Part shown: positions 24,616-38,410 of the stretch, one piece after another | Layout of the letters: the number at the start of each line of letters is the position of its first letter | Position numbering within the stretch: the first letter of the stretch is position 1 | Assembly: GCF_018687715.1 (NCBI RefSeq) | Contig: NC_056765.1 | Coordinates: forward strand, 1,860,001 to 1,924,000 | Direction: 5' to 3' | Origin: Carya illinoinensis | Lineage: Eukaryota > Streptophyta > Magnoliopsida > Fagales > Juglandaceae | Length of the DNA: 64,000 nucleotides | The notes under the pieces: model-generated | The model's input: only the letters and a program-made list of their open reading frames with translations | What the model was told of the DNA's origin: nothing | The model's database searches: none | Position numbers and translations under genes: made by a program

Positions 24616-25802
24616 TCAAGTGATTGGAATTGGGATATTCTCATTGTTACTATTACGGTGTATTTGTTTTTGTACAGCCTTAACTGCAGCTACTCTAGCT
24701 GCATTGGCTGCCCTATTGGCTGCTGCTACTGCCCTGTTGACTCTCTCATCTACCTTGGCCACATCATAGGCTTTCTCTGCTGCTCGCCGAGCTTCCTGAT
24801 CGTAAACCAGAATAGCAGAACCAATTAGGAAAAATCCTTAACAAGTTACATAAATTGCTAAATCAACAGTCCAAAGTTTGTTATTCTGTTTCTCCCTCCT
24901 GGTTCTCATGCATGTACTGATAAATATGTAGTTATACAACACTATATTTGTGTTGCATTCACCAGTAACATGTTTTACATATCACGGGCAAAAAGATTTT
25001 TGGGGATTTAAAGTATTACATGCCGATAAGTAGAGAATTGGATAATGAATAAAGATCTTGCATCAAGCAAACAAATGCAGGCCCAAAGTAATTTTATTTA
25101 AACGAGCTTGAGGTAAATATCTTCCAATGGGGAAGTGCTAATAATGTGCATGAAAAACTGGACATACATGCGTGCAGTTTTTTTCATATATATAAGTATA
25201 TATGCCTGACAGTTACGTGAACAGTAAATGTAAAACAAACCATACATTTGGAAAATTCAAGATGAAACAATTCTTTTGGTGCAATATATAACAGCCAGGG
25301 GAGAAATAGGATAATCCAGATTATGATTGCAAAACTATAACACATGTATGCATCAACTGTTGTTAAGATATTTGGGGCTTACTTATTAAAAAAATATATA
25401 TTTGGAGCTTTACAGTATTAATGTAGGAATTAGAGTACCTGCACTGCATTGAGTATTTTGGAATGATAAACAGCAACAGGAGATACAGAGGCAGTAGTGT
25501 TCTGCGTGCTTGGAATGTCAAGAATGCCGTTCTGCCAGTGACCAGATTGTGTTTCACCATTTCTGAATGTGTACATTCCAAGCCCTTGCCTTCTACCTTC
25601 ATGCCAGGCTCCCTCATATTGATGTCCATTTGCAAAAGAATAGACCCCAAAACCATGCATCTTGTCCGCAAAATATTCTCCAGCGTATTTGTCCCCATTT
25701 CTAAACAAATAAAAATACATGAGTTGGAACAAAATATAGGATCAAAACTTCAAATATCAAAATTTTCAGTTCTGTTTTTTCTTTTTTGCGCCCAGGGTTT
25801 TT

Positions 25803-25833
<31 letters not shown>

Positions 25834-26003
25834 GTTGGGGCATTGTACTTGATAATGCTGCCGTAGATATATGAACAGATGCAGAATCAACAATGAAACT
25901 TACTAATTGATACTCGGATGGAAAGATAGATTAGGTAATCATTCTAAATTCATGAAGAAAGGAAACTTGATGAGCAGGTGTGTGAATGTGCATTAGTATA
26001 GAC

Positions 26004-26067
<64 letters not shown>

Positions 26068-28129
26068 AGGGAGAGGGGGATAGGCATTCCACCTATTGAG
26101 TAAGAACTAAGTTGGTGTGTGGGTCTAAAACGACTGAGAGATAACATTCAGTAGCTATTTAACTTTGGGAATACACACCTAAGATTGAAAAAAAAACCAC
26201 ATAAAAATGGAGTGGGGAACAAGCAAAGCAATAGGGATAATATTTAATTATTAAAGACACAATGAATAGAATAGAAGGCTATACTTATTTACTAAAGGTA
26301 GATCTTCATACACGATAGTACGACCATTGGTTCACCATTACAGCTTTAACTAGTCATAGCTGCTTTAATAAGCAGATCTTTATAATCCAGTTAAAAGCAC
26401 AGGATTAAAAATAAAACATAATTAACTTTAAACCAGTCATTAGAGGAAGAGATAATGCTGACACCCTTGTGCCTTAAAGATTACAGCTTTGAGCAATAAA
26501 ATAACTAATACTCAAGCACTAAAAGAACAGGTCAATTTTCTGTATACTTCCAGTGTACATGGCTTTGGCTTATCTCATTCATATCAATAATATCTATCTT
26601 TTACTTATCAAAAAGAAGAAAAAAAAAAAAAAAAACCTAAAAGAACAGGTCAAATTACAGCGACACCATATATATCATCCAAAATTTCTAGATTTTCTGC
26701 CTATAAAAAATAATATTCTCTCTAATCCAGAAGGACCCAACAGAAATCATGACCGATTAGGTTCATCAATCTCTAACTTAAAAGAATCTTCTACAACATA
26801 ATGCTAAAAAATATAAACCTAAACTCAATCATCTAAACGAATTCAAATACATAATAAGCAAGCAATACAACTACACAAACAAGAATTAGCAACCAAGATC
26901 AATCAAAAATCAAACACACCCAGTATCTATTATAAAATCTAACACCAGGTGGCACAAAAATCCATTCTTCAATCATTGATAACCAAAGCAAAAATAAAAA
27001 ATAAAATTGACGATTCTTTTTGGGACCTGAAATGGTAGTGACCAAGGCCGTGCTTGACGCCCCATTTGAACTCCCCGACATACCGACTCCCATCCTCGCA
27101 GTTATGCACTCCACACCCATGACTCTGTCCATTAGCCCATTCCCCGGCATAAACATCACCGGTATAAAACCTATATACCCCAAAACCATTCCGAAGCCCC
27201 TGCCGATACTGCCCACGATACCGGCTTCCCCTGGCCCACGTCTCCACTCCATAGCCGTCATACTTGCCATCGACCCAGTCCCCCTCGTACCTTCCACTCA
27301 TGTAATAGTAATACACTCCACTTCCCGAGCACTTTCCTTTGTGAAACTCGCCCTCGTACACGTCACCGTTGCTATAGACCTGGACCCAACAGCCCGAATT
27401 TGCTATCTTTTCGGGTTTAAAACGCGACCCAATTGACCAAAACACCGGCAGAGGCGGCCGGGAGTTGGGCGAGCCGTTGGAGAGCTTAATCGGGAAGGAC
27501 CGCGCAAGGAAAAGGCGTATGGAGGGGAGGCGAGGGAGCGCGAGGTTAAGCGAGAACAAGAGGGCGGCGGAGAAGGCGAAGGCGGAGAGGAAGTCGAGGA
27601 GGAAGGAGTGGCTCGGATGGGACACCAAGAAGTAGAAGAACGGGAGGGCGAGCAAGAGGATCAGCCGCAGATGGACCCGCAATCGTCGAAAGTGCTTGGC
27701 TTTGCGGAGAGCTCGATACAAAAAGGTCTTGAAGGCGAGCGACACGGAGAAAAGGGAAGCGTTTTGGGGACTGAATTGCGGTGGGTGCGAGTGGAATTGG
27801 TAGATGGTGGGGGATTTGGAAAGGGATGAGTGAGCTTGGGTCAAAAGGGTCCGCTTGTAAGGGGTTGACGAAGAGGAAGAAGAAGGAGAAGGAGGGGTAA
27901 TTGGGTCATTGTGATGTAGCTGTTGGTGGGAGGGGGATTGAAAATGAAGAGCAGAAGAAAGGTAGGGATGAAGAGATTGTTCGGGGTAAGGGGAAAGTTG
28001 GGAATTGTAAGAATGTTTGTGGTGGATAGAGGAGGGAGGAGGAAAGACGAGAGGAGGGGTTGGATTGAAATCGGAAGAGACGCCGCTGCTTTCTTTTCCG
28101 ATCTGAACTTCGGATTTCTTCTGATGCAT
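24616..28129 (-). CDS. Membrane-anchored MORN-repeat protein (At4g17080/At1g21920-like)
   Basis: Three coding exons on the minus strand: 28129-27027, 25700-25439, 24795-24616; 1545 nt, 514 aa. Residues 1-125 are low-complexity (His/Pro/Ser). Hydrophobic segments at about 153-170 (LRLILLLALPFFYFLVS) and 176-198 suggest a double membrane anchor or hairpin. From about 250 to 435, eight MORN repeats at 23-residue spacing are visible (YEGEF.KG, YEGDWVDGKYDGYG, YRGQYRQG, YAGEWANG, YVGEFKWG, YAGEYFADKMHGFG, YEGAWHEG, QSGHWQNG). Exon 3 encodes a basic Ala/Arg-rich helix (EARRAAEKAYDVAKVDERVN). MORN repeats bind lipids or proteins. There is no PIP5 kinase domain, so it is not a PIP5K, and despite old database names there is no SET domain. 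Arabidopsis relatives have been linked to flowering time; that function is not evident from the sequence. Introns are GT-AG; intron 1 carries a LINE fragment and a long (GA)n tract. Confidence 0.9.
25368..25410 (+). mobile_element. Micro-retroposon candidate (MORN intron 2)
   Basis: ATATTTGGGGCTT (25368-25380) and ATATTTGGAGCTT (25398-25410) differ at one base and flank ACTTATTAAAAAAATAT, close to the LINE tail ACTTATCAAAAA. One mismatch in the duplication suggests an older event. Confidence 0.55.
25801..25832. repeat. Homopolymer T12/G20 tract
   Basis: Twelve T followed directly by about 20 G in MORN intron 1. Length is likely variable between individuals and error-prone in assembly. Confidence 0.85.
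26006..26063. repeat. (GA)n microsatellite in MORN intron 1
   Basis: About 28 uninterrupted GA units on the + strand (CT on the coding strand). Likely polymorphic. Confidence 0.9.
26519..26653 (+). mobile_element. 5'-truncated L1-type LINE remnant with 17-bp target duplication
   Basis: CTAAAAGAACAGGTCAA at 26519-26535 is repeated at 26637-26653. The roughly 101-bp insert carries the typical plant L1 3' untranslated end (TATACTTCCAGTGTACATGG, then ATATCAATAA and TTTTACTTATCAAAAAG) and a long A-rich tail. It is inserted antisense to the MORN gene within intron 1. It serves as the reference sequence for the much shorter tail-only insertions elsewhere in the window. Confidence 0.85.
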
Positions 28130-28325
28130 TACATATATAGAAAAGAGAAAACTCCTCTTCTTCCCTTACTTCTCTGTGACTTGTTTCGCTTCTGATGAAA
28201 CTCCAGAACTCTCTCTCTTTTTCTCAGCGTATTGGTTGTGTTGCTTTTATTTTTGAATGAATTCAAATGGGTTTGGCGTATTTTTCAATGGCCAACGCTT
28301 TAGGTGTTGGTGATGTTGTTTCTTT

Positions 28326-28360
<35 letters not shown>

Positions 28361-30793
28361 GGCGTGTGCGTGAAAGTTTATGGTAAAAGGGCAAGAGAGA
28401 GAGTGGTTTTTTGGAAGAACGAAGAGACGTAGATCGGTTGGGAATTGAGGACGTGGACTTATGTATTTCAATGAATTTACTAACTAATTCCTTGCTATTT
28501 TTTTCTCTCTTTTGAATATTAAAAATCTATTTTCTGAGATAATATGATAATAATTATTATTAAAAAAATATGTTTGAAAAAAAAAGTGTGAATGGAAATT
28601 TTTTTGCATTTTTGAAAATTAAACGATATTTAATGTTAAATTGTAAAGTGCCTATTAAAATAAATAATAGTATGGAAGGTTGTCTATGGCTACGGTTAGT
28701 AAATATTTCTTAAAAAAAGAAAAGAAAAGAGAAAGCTAAAGTCTTTAGGAATTTTCAAAAAGGATACACCATTTTCACTTGATATTGTGGTTTTTGGAAA
28801 TTTAGGGAACCATTAACATTACTCGAAGCTTAGGGAACCCCTCACAATACGCCTTAGCGTCCTTTCAAAACTACACCCTATTAATAATAAATAACATTTC
28901 ATGTGTCAAAGTTATAATATTCGTATTAATAAATGTTATTTTTGGACCTATAGAAATATAATTAGAGATTTTTTATTTGCTTCTAAAATAACCTCTCCTT
29001 TTTTTTTTTTCTTTCTTTTGACGTCAATGAATTGAGTTATGTTACGTACAGTCATTTTTACGTATTGTTTACGTGACTAAAACAGTGAAAACAAAAGTTG
29101 TAAATGGGATGATTTTGTTTATGACACTTATAAAATAAAAATGAATTTAAAAATAATATGATCACAAGTTAATTAAAAAAAAATTACAACTAACATTTTC
29201 TAAAATTCTAGTTTTTCAGGCCATATTGGAATTTTTATCTATTTTTTCTCTTGCTATCTTTGCTGGTTATATGCATAGATCAGAAGTTTTTTACCTTTTA
29301 TAGATGCCAAAAAGGCAAAATAATATAGTAACCCAAGAAAAAAAAAAGGTAAGACCCCCTAACTTTGTAGACAGAAACTAAATAATCAGAGGATCACCAG
29401 TAGAAAAATGGTGTTTCACAAGTCTAATCTGCCTCAATGCTTGTGTTGTTGTTGTTGTTGATGGAGATTGGTTGCTTATCAAGAAATGAGTGAGAACAAA
29501 AGAGACTCTCAAATAAGGAAGCTTCCGATATGATTATATTTGTTATATATGAATCTAATGGACAATGATTGCCATTGACAACTCTATTTTTTTTTGGTTC
29601 TAATTATCATTAGAACTATTATTATGGTAAGCTTACTCCTTTGATTTTTCTCTACTCATGAAAATAATAGTTCAACAGGGACTGTCTTTTATTATTATTA
29701 TTATTGTTATTGTTGTATTTCCATTTTTCCTAATTTTTCGTCTCATTTATTTAAATCCAATGCTACTCATCATCTTAATTTTTATCGTTCTCTCATTATT
29801 CCATGATATGACATTAGATGATTAAAAATTATTTATTATATTTCATTTGTAAACCTATCATTTAATATTATATTATGAGATGATGAGAAAATAAATGATG
29901 AACAGATTCTTTTAAGATTATATCCTTATCAGAATGAGTGAAGTGATTTTTCTATTGATAGGAAGTGTTCATCGCTTTCATTTTAGTTTGAAACTTCCCG
30001 TAGTCAAGTAGATCATCTTTTCACCCAACACAATCTAGTGCTGTATACATTTTTCAAAAAAGCAATCCCTATCACTCCTTACACATGCCATGAATGTGTT
30101 TGTTGCATAATGCGTGCCAAACAAATTATCATTACTTTATGACTTTCTTTTCAGTTTCTCCCTTGATTTCAACAGATAAATGAAATAATAAACATGTATG
30201 GAAAGATGGGTCGTATCTCTTAATAATGTGTAAGGGGAAGGCATTAGTGCTTTGCATTTTCTAATCGATCCATAGCCCAATGCATTAAATTGTATATAAT
30301 GTTTTCAACGACATAAAATACATAGAGAAGTTTGCCAATGAATACACTTTGAGCATGATCATGACTGAAAAGAAAAGGCCAATATCTTTCTTAAATACCA
30401 TGATATATTGCTTTTGTCAAGCCTTTGGATATCCCTAATGATTTTGAGATTTACAACTCTAGGATATTCTACACTCAACTGCAAAATCATAAAAGGCAAC
30501 TCAGGCAAAGGAAACCGCAAAAGCACTAGGCGCATCCTCAGCCAGAGATAATGAGAGAAGCTTACAAAGGCTCTGCTAAATTCATGAAAATAAAAGAGTG
30601 GCTTCGCAGTGCTAATAGGCAAATTTCCACTTTAAACATTTTCATTGACAAAATCAATTGTAGTACTATATTGCATTTCATCTTGCCCGTTAGAGCCACT
30701 CATATTTTATAACATAAACATGAGGAAAGATGAGAACAGCCACAAATGGACAATTGGAGAATTCATCACAAATGGTAACTTCCACCTCTTATG
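28130..30793. other. Intergenic: MORN 5' flank and CK2 beta 3' flank, no further gene
   Basis: The MORN leader and promoter occupy the left side, with a (GA)n tract at 28327-28355. The remainder is AT-rich with TTG and ATT short tandem runs near 29440 and 29690. A possible family A MITE fragment lies near 29810-29895 (ACATTAGATGATTAAAAATT, then ATTATGAGATGATGAG). No domain-bearing frame was found. Sequence beyond 30500 is likely CK2 beta 3' untranslated region. Confidence 0.55.
28327..28355. repeat. (GA)n microsatellite upstream of MORN gene
   Basis: About 14 GA units roughly 200 bp upstream of the MORN start codon; on the coding strand this is a CT-rich leader or promoter tract, common in plant core promoters. 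Confidence 0.85.
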
Positions 30794-33479
<2,686 letters not shown>

Positions 33480-34857
33480 AATTTTTTCCAACTAACTTTC
33501 TCTCTTAAACGCAGGCCGAGATTCGAAAAAACCCAATATTTCAAGCTATGAAGCCGTACATATCTCTGAGACCGTACATTAGAGAAAAAAGACCCTCTCG
33601 ATTCGGACAAGAAAGGGAGAAATTAGGGTTTTTAAGATCAGAAAATGGGGTTTTGGAGGGGTAAAATAGATCCAAGATGGCAGGGCCAGATTCGAAGACG
33701 AAGATGGAAGGGTTGGGGTTTGTATGATCAGAAAGAGAAAGAGGGAGGGACGGAGAGAGCTAGGGTTTGTGATTGAGAGAGAAATGGGACGACAGAGATG
33801 CAGCCTAGCTCCCCCTAGGTTCCCTCTATCTCCCTTTGTTTTGTTGTCTCCTGTAAGGGTTAAAATAAATTATTTCCATTTTTCATGTTATTCCATCTAT
33901 ATTTAAAAATTAAAATAAAACAAAAAAGCTAAACTATATTTCTCCAAATATTTATGGAATAATATATATATATGATAAATGTTATAGATATATATACATT
34001 ACATAAAATAAACTTATAAATTAATGTGACTTTATAAAATTTGTTAGATCTATTTTATAATAAAAGTAATTTTATAATCTAACGTATCATATCAAACTAT
34101 ATTAGTTTATGAATTTACTTATGTGTAATATTTTTGTGACTAAAATATTATCTATATTATATATAATGTTAAAATACATAAATTTCACGTTCCTTTTTTA
34201 AGTAAGTTTTACCATTTAAAAAATAATTTTTTTACATGAGTCGCATATTTACTTATTTTTTTCAAAAGAATATGTGAGTCTTGCATAATTTAAAATTGTA
34301 AATATCATTTCTCAAGTAGTATTACATATAATTATGAAATATGTAAGCGTTGTACAGTTATTTTAAAAAAAAATAAGATCTACTATTAAAATGACGAAAT
34401 CCAATATAAGATTGACATTCCCTATTTTAAAAGTAAAAGTAACAAGAATAATACATATTCTTCTATTTCATTAGTAATAAAAAAGTAACTTATTTATCAA
34501 ATTTGATATTTATCTTTTTTATTTTTCTAGTTACCATCGACATATGCAAGCGGCAAGTAAACGTGAAGAATAAAAAAAAGTAAAAAGGACGAAAGCAAAC
34601 CGATCTCTCTTTATCTTTTTCGAAAACTTTTCTTTCTTCTTGCTTCTTCTTTCCCGTCCCTTGTTCTCTGTTTTTTTTGTTAGGATCAATTATTTTGTGA
34701 TTGGTTCTGTGTTTTTTGTCCAAAATTTTTGAATAGATCCATCTATTGGATAAGTTATTTTTTTTCTTTCTTCATATACTAGTCTGTTATCCATATGTAG
34801 ATTTTATCTCAAGCAACTCTCTCTCTCTCTCTCTCTCAAGTTTGAGTCATTACGCCA
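33480..34857. other. CK2 beta 5' flank and AT-rich intergenic region
   Basis: Bases 33480 to about 33850 are the leader and promoter of the minus-strand CK2 beta gene; on that strand they are rich in CTCTC and contain AACCCTA-type motifs. A family B MITE lies at 33975-34152, and a family C-like fragment near 34320-34380. A (CT)n run occurs near 34818-34839. No other gene recognised. Confidence 0.55.
33975..34152 (+). mobile_element. MITE, family B copy 2
   Basis: It shares the ordered core GTTAGATCTATTTTATAATA, AAAGTAATTTTATAATCTAA and GTTTATGAATTTACTTATGT with the copies at 485-660 and 51545-51740, and has the same inverted end arrangement. Non-coding. Confidence 0.6.
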
Positions 34858-35175
34858 TTGGAGCAAGATGGGTGCAACTGTTCCAAGAAAGCCTCTAAAC
34901 CTGAACTCTCCTTAGTCATCGACATGGCCACTAGCATGAGACAACCACTCACGTTTAAGAGCGAGATATATTCTACTAGTTTTGTCAATGTCAACCTCTT
35001 CATTCGCTAGATGCGCATTGTCTCGACTCATAACCAACTCTAAAAACCCTCATAGCATAATACCCTCTACTACAGGATAGGCAAAAACTTCTCGAAGTAT
35101 CACTTCTAAATCATTCGCTCTAACGTGTTCGTTGATGGAAGACGCATCAAGCTTTGTGAACCAGATTTTTTTTTT
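34858..35175 (-). pseudogene. GH10 endo-1,4-beta-xylanase C-terminal fragment
   Basis: Reading the minus strand gives WFTKLDASSINEHVRANDLE, then VILREVFAYPVVEGIML, a stop, GFLELVMSRDNAHLANEEVD, and later ALKREWLSHASGHVDD, a stop, and GEFRFRGFLGTVAP. This follows the C-terminal part of plant glycoside hydrolase family 10 xylanases almost residue by residue. It is dead: the catalytic nucleophile Glu of the family TELD motif is Lys here (TKLD), a Trp codon of the LWGFWEL block is a stop, and a second stop precedes GEFRFRGF. No N-terminal or acid/base part is present. It sits next to a uS13 fragment in the same orientation. Confidence 0.8.
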
Positions 35176-35259
35176 TAACAAGACATATGGTTAGATAGAT
35201 AAGAACCCAACAATAATGTCCCACTCAGCAAACGAGTGGTAACAATAACTATGAGATTG

Positions 35260-35457
35260 TAGATTGTCTAGCTTAGCAGCAGTTAATTCACTCACTCTCT
35301 TGTTCATGTTGACGCCGGCCTTCTTGCAGACGATGTTGGCTAAGCGGCGGCCAATACCTTTGATAGAGGTGAGGGCAAACATAATCTTCTAATTTTCATC
35401 GGCGTTAGTGTTTAGCACACGTAGAATATGCTGAAACTCCTAGTTCGCTACCAGCAC
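35260..35457 (-). pseudogene. Ribosomal protein S18 (uS13) N-terminal fragment
   Basis: The minus strand encodes LVAN, a stop, EFQHILRVLNTNADEN, a stop, then [20 protein letters not shown] and [20 protein letters not shown]. These are the first 50 or so residues of cytosolic ribosomal protein S18. Two in-frame stops and the sudden loss of similarity after LDNL show a dead fragment. There is no intron within the copied stretch, so it could be a reverse-transcribed copy or a captured exon. Its upstream end is joined in frame to sequence just outside the hAT element. Confidence 0.85.
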
Positions 35458-35555
35458 TATTTTGGGCTCGCAAAGCGGAAACGAGAGAGAGGATTCGGAG
35501 GCAGTAAGCAGGCAGAAGAAAAAAGAGAGAGAAAGTGGGGGCCATCTGTACAAAC

Positions 35556-36099
35556 TAAGGGTGCTACCCGCACCATACGGTGTGGGGTAGACCCCCCCCC
35601 CCCCGCGCCCCCTGCCCCCGCATAGGGCGGATGGGGAAAATCTCCCCCGTCCCCCGTTCATGACAATCATACGAGCTAACTTCCTTCTACATTCATCGGG
35701 GTTATATTTCGTATACCCCTTCAATGTTGGCCCCCCGGCCCCACTACTCTCATCCGCCATTTTAAAATCTAGTCTAGATTGACCATTCTCTATTAAGGAT
35801 TTTAAAATTGGACTCTTTTTGTATTGTTCCTCTAGATGGACCTTCAGCTGGGATGTACCATGTTTCCTATAGTGACATCCATACATTTTCCCACAGTGAT
35901 TACATTTAGCTTGTGGGTTGTTGGGATCACCACCCTCTAGTTTGGTAAAGTGTTGCCAAATTATGGATACATGTTTTTTGCCCTGTGTGGGTTTCGGAGC
36001 AGGGCAAGGTATACTTGTTATAGAGGTAGGAGTAGAGTTAGTTTCTGGGGTAGGGGTATTGGCTGGGGAATGAGAGCTATCACTGAAATCTGAAGACAT
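35556..36099 (-). pseudogene. hAT transposase N-terminal remnant (BED zinc finger)
   Basis: The frame from ATG 36099 encodes a Ser/Thr/Pro-rich start and then a BED-type finger (residues about 43-90: VSIIWQHF, CNHCGKMYGCHYRKHGTSQL, with C-x2-C ... H-x4/5-H spacing). It continues DECRRKLARMIVMN, the usual lead-in to the hAT catalytic domain. There the similarity stops abruptly at GC-rich subterminal sequence, consistent with an internal deletion joining exon start to transposon end. The frame stays open across the left transposon end and into host sequence, stopping at 35440 inside the uS13 fragment. No hATC dimerisation domain is present. Confidence 0.8.
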
Positions 36100-36204
36100 T
36101 CCTGATTCTCTAACAAAAAATAAAAATAAAAATAAAATTCAAAGTGCAATCCAACACAATCAGGGCAAACTGCATACAAAACCAAATACATCAAAAAAGT
36201 AATT

Positions 36205-37775
36205 TGGGATTCCAATCCGAAACCCGACAATCAAATTAGGCCCCTCATTGATTGAAACCCCTAATATTATTTTTCATGATTACACAAATAAATATTCACT
36301 TACTTACTTTATTATGATCTTGACAGACACCAAACATCTCAATTCATGCATGTATTATTTTTAATTAATAACCTATACAAATTAGTGATTTTCTCTTGAT
36401 TATGATCTTTAATTCTTACCACTCTTTTGTCATAAATAAATAACCCATCAATTTTTGTTATTTTATTTTAACGTAATGTCATGATTCAAACTCAAATACT
36501 TATTCTGATATTTTGTGAAATCAACATTTCCGACACTCACATACATAAATATAAAACGTTACTTTCATATTTGTCTATAATATATTACCAACTTTTTGAA
36601 TTTGGGATTTGGGAGTTTCAATCAATGAAACCTCAAAAAAAATTGGGGTTCCAATCCGAAACTTTAAATCAATGAACCTCTAATCCGAAACTCTAAATCA
36701 AATTAGGGGTTTCATTGATTGAAACCCATAATTCAATAAATCTCCTGGTGCAAAAAGGGCATTTTAGTACTTAATAGTACCTTTTAGATAGCAAGTATCA
36801 TTATTTATTTTTAAATTACTAGTGATGAAAACTGAAATATGAGATTTTAGATTAAAAAAACGTATATTTTTAATTAATAATATTCGTGATAATACAAGTT
36901 ATATATATACACTATATAAAGTTCAAACTAAACTAAAGTTTATAAGATTTTGTGATAAAATTAATATTTTTATAATTTCTTATTTGATTGAGGATATGCC
37001 AATGATTATAAAAAAAAAATATATCACAAAAATCTTATAAACGTAAGTAATAAAAATTGTATAATCACCTATATTATTAAGATTTCCACCCCAAAATTAA
37101 TATTTTTTTTATAGTTCTGACCCCAAGTTTTACAAACCAGCACACTTTATGACAAGTTATTATCATTTTTGAAAGAAGAAATTGGACTTATTTTGGCCAT
37201 TACATGTGATAAATAAATAATGCTACAAATGAGTTTGGGTATAGCAATTAGACTATAATACTCTTCTCTTTGGATAAATACCAAGTGTTGATAAAAATCT
37301 GATAGAAATAAAATATTAAAAAAATAAATTCTAATGTCATATAGTATTTTATTTTCTTTTATTCTGAGTTACTTATATATTATTTTCTATTTTATTAATG
37401 AATTTTATTTATTGATTTCTTTAGACATATCATTTCCAAACGTAAATATTTTTTTGATTATTGGATAAAGTTAATAGTTTTATAATAAAATTGATATTAA
37501 TAACACTATTTCAGCCAAATCTACTATTTCCAATGTAATATGGCTTGTTCCTCTAATTTCCTGCAGTATTTTATTTCCTACAATTTTAGATTATATAAAT
37601 ATTGAATTTAATTGTTACATTTCTTATTATTCTTAATTTTTTAATAGTTTACAAACTAGTTTTTAAACCCCATAAAAAAATTAGGGTTTCGGATTAGGAC
37701 CCTAATTTAATTTAGGGTCCCAATCCGAAACCCTAACCCCTAAATTGATTTAGGGGTTAGGGTTTCAATGAAATT
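36205..37775. repeat. Repeated AATCCGAAAC/GATTGAAACCC motif blocks inside the hAT element
   Basis: Blocks built from TTCCAATCCGAAAC, ATTAGGGGTTTCATTGATTG and AAACCC occur near 36205-36265, 36590-36740 and, more rearranged with AACCCTAACCCCTAAATTG, near 37680-37770. They are partly inverted relative to each other. They may be subterminal repeats of the kind bound by hAT transposases, though their internal position is atypical. Confidence 0.45.
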
Positions 37776-38363
37776 TACAAAAAAAAAAAAAAAACAATCC
37801 AATGAATCCAAAAAAATACCAATCCGAAACAATCACACAATCACACGAATCCACAACACACAATTCACAAATCCCATCCTCCATCTCCGATTCAACCCAA
37901 TCCTACATCCAATTTCTGATCAAAATTCAAAAAAAAAAAAAAAATCAACGGAGAAAATCAAAAGAGGAGGAGAAAATTTACCGTGCGGCATCGTGTGAGA
38001 GAGAGGGAGGATGGAATACGTGCGGCGGACAGACTGGTTGCGAGAGGGAGGAAGGAACATGGGGGCGTTGCGAACGGGGAAGGCTGAAGGGAGACTCGGG
38101 ACTCGGGAGGGGAGGGGAATCAGGGATCGGGGGGGTATGGGTTAGGGTTAACCCATTAATGAAACAGCGTCGTTTTGTAGTTGACAAAACGGCGCCGTTT
38201 CATTTAAGTATCCGGTTATTATATATATAATACATATATTATAATACATATATTATATGTATAATATATAATACATTATATTATATATATATATATATAA
38301 CCGGTGCGGGGCGGGGGAAAAACGGACCGGGGGGAGTCCGTTTCCGTCCCTCGCCTCCGCTGG

Positions 38364-38400
38364 GGGTGGCCATACGGACCGGGGCCCCGCTGGCCACCCC
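38364..38400. repeat. Inverted repeat at right end of hAT element
   Basis: GGGGTGGCCA and TGGCCACCCC form a perfect 10-bp stem around a GC-rich 17-bp loop, ending two bases before the target duplication. It makes the terminal repeat itself part of a hairpin. Confidence 0.75.
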
Positions 38401-38410
38401 TAGTACAAAC

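Larger units (their letters stand above)
35548..38410 (-). mobile_element. Defective hAT DNA transposon with 8-bp target duplication
   Basis: Target duplication GTACAAAC occurs at 35548-35555 and 38403-38410. The element proper is 35556-38402 (2847 bp), with imperfect inverted ends TAAGGGTGCTACC (left) and TAGGGGTGGCCAG (right, inverted). An 8-bp duplication and a TAGGGGTGG-type end are hAT features. The only coding part is the start of a BED-finger transposase at 36099 reading toward the left end; the catalytic and dimerisation regions are absent, so it is non-autonomous. The remaining 2.3 kb is non-coding with GC-rich ends, a 14-bp palindrome AAACGGCGCCGTTT (38187-38200), an AT-repeat stretch (about 38218-38300), and a terminal hairpin (38364-38400). 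Confidence 0.85.

Noticed and set aside
27020..27829. Plus-strand open frames over the MORN gene
   Set aside because: Antisense to MORN exon 1; low-complexity proline/valine runs reflect the repetitive GC-rich coding strand.
30359..30622. 87-codon minus-strand open frame downstream of CK2 beta
   Set aside because: No domain or homologue recognised and no supporting signals; most likely chance.
34868..35170. Apparent plus-strand coding sequence starting ATGGGTGCAACTGTTCC
   Set aside because: The plus frames hit stops and match nothing; the minus strand matches GH10 xylanase residue by residue.
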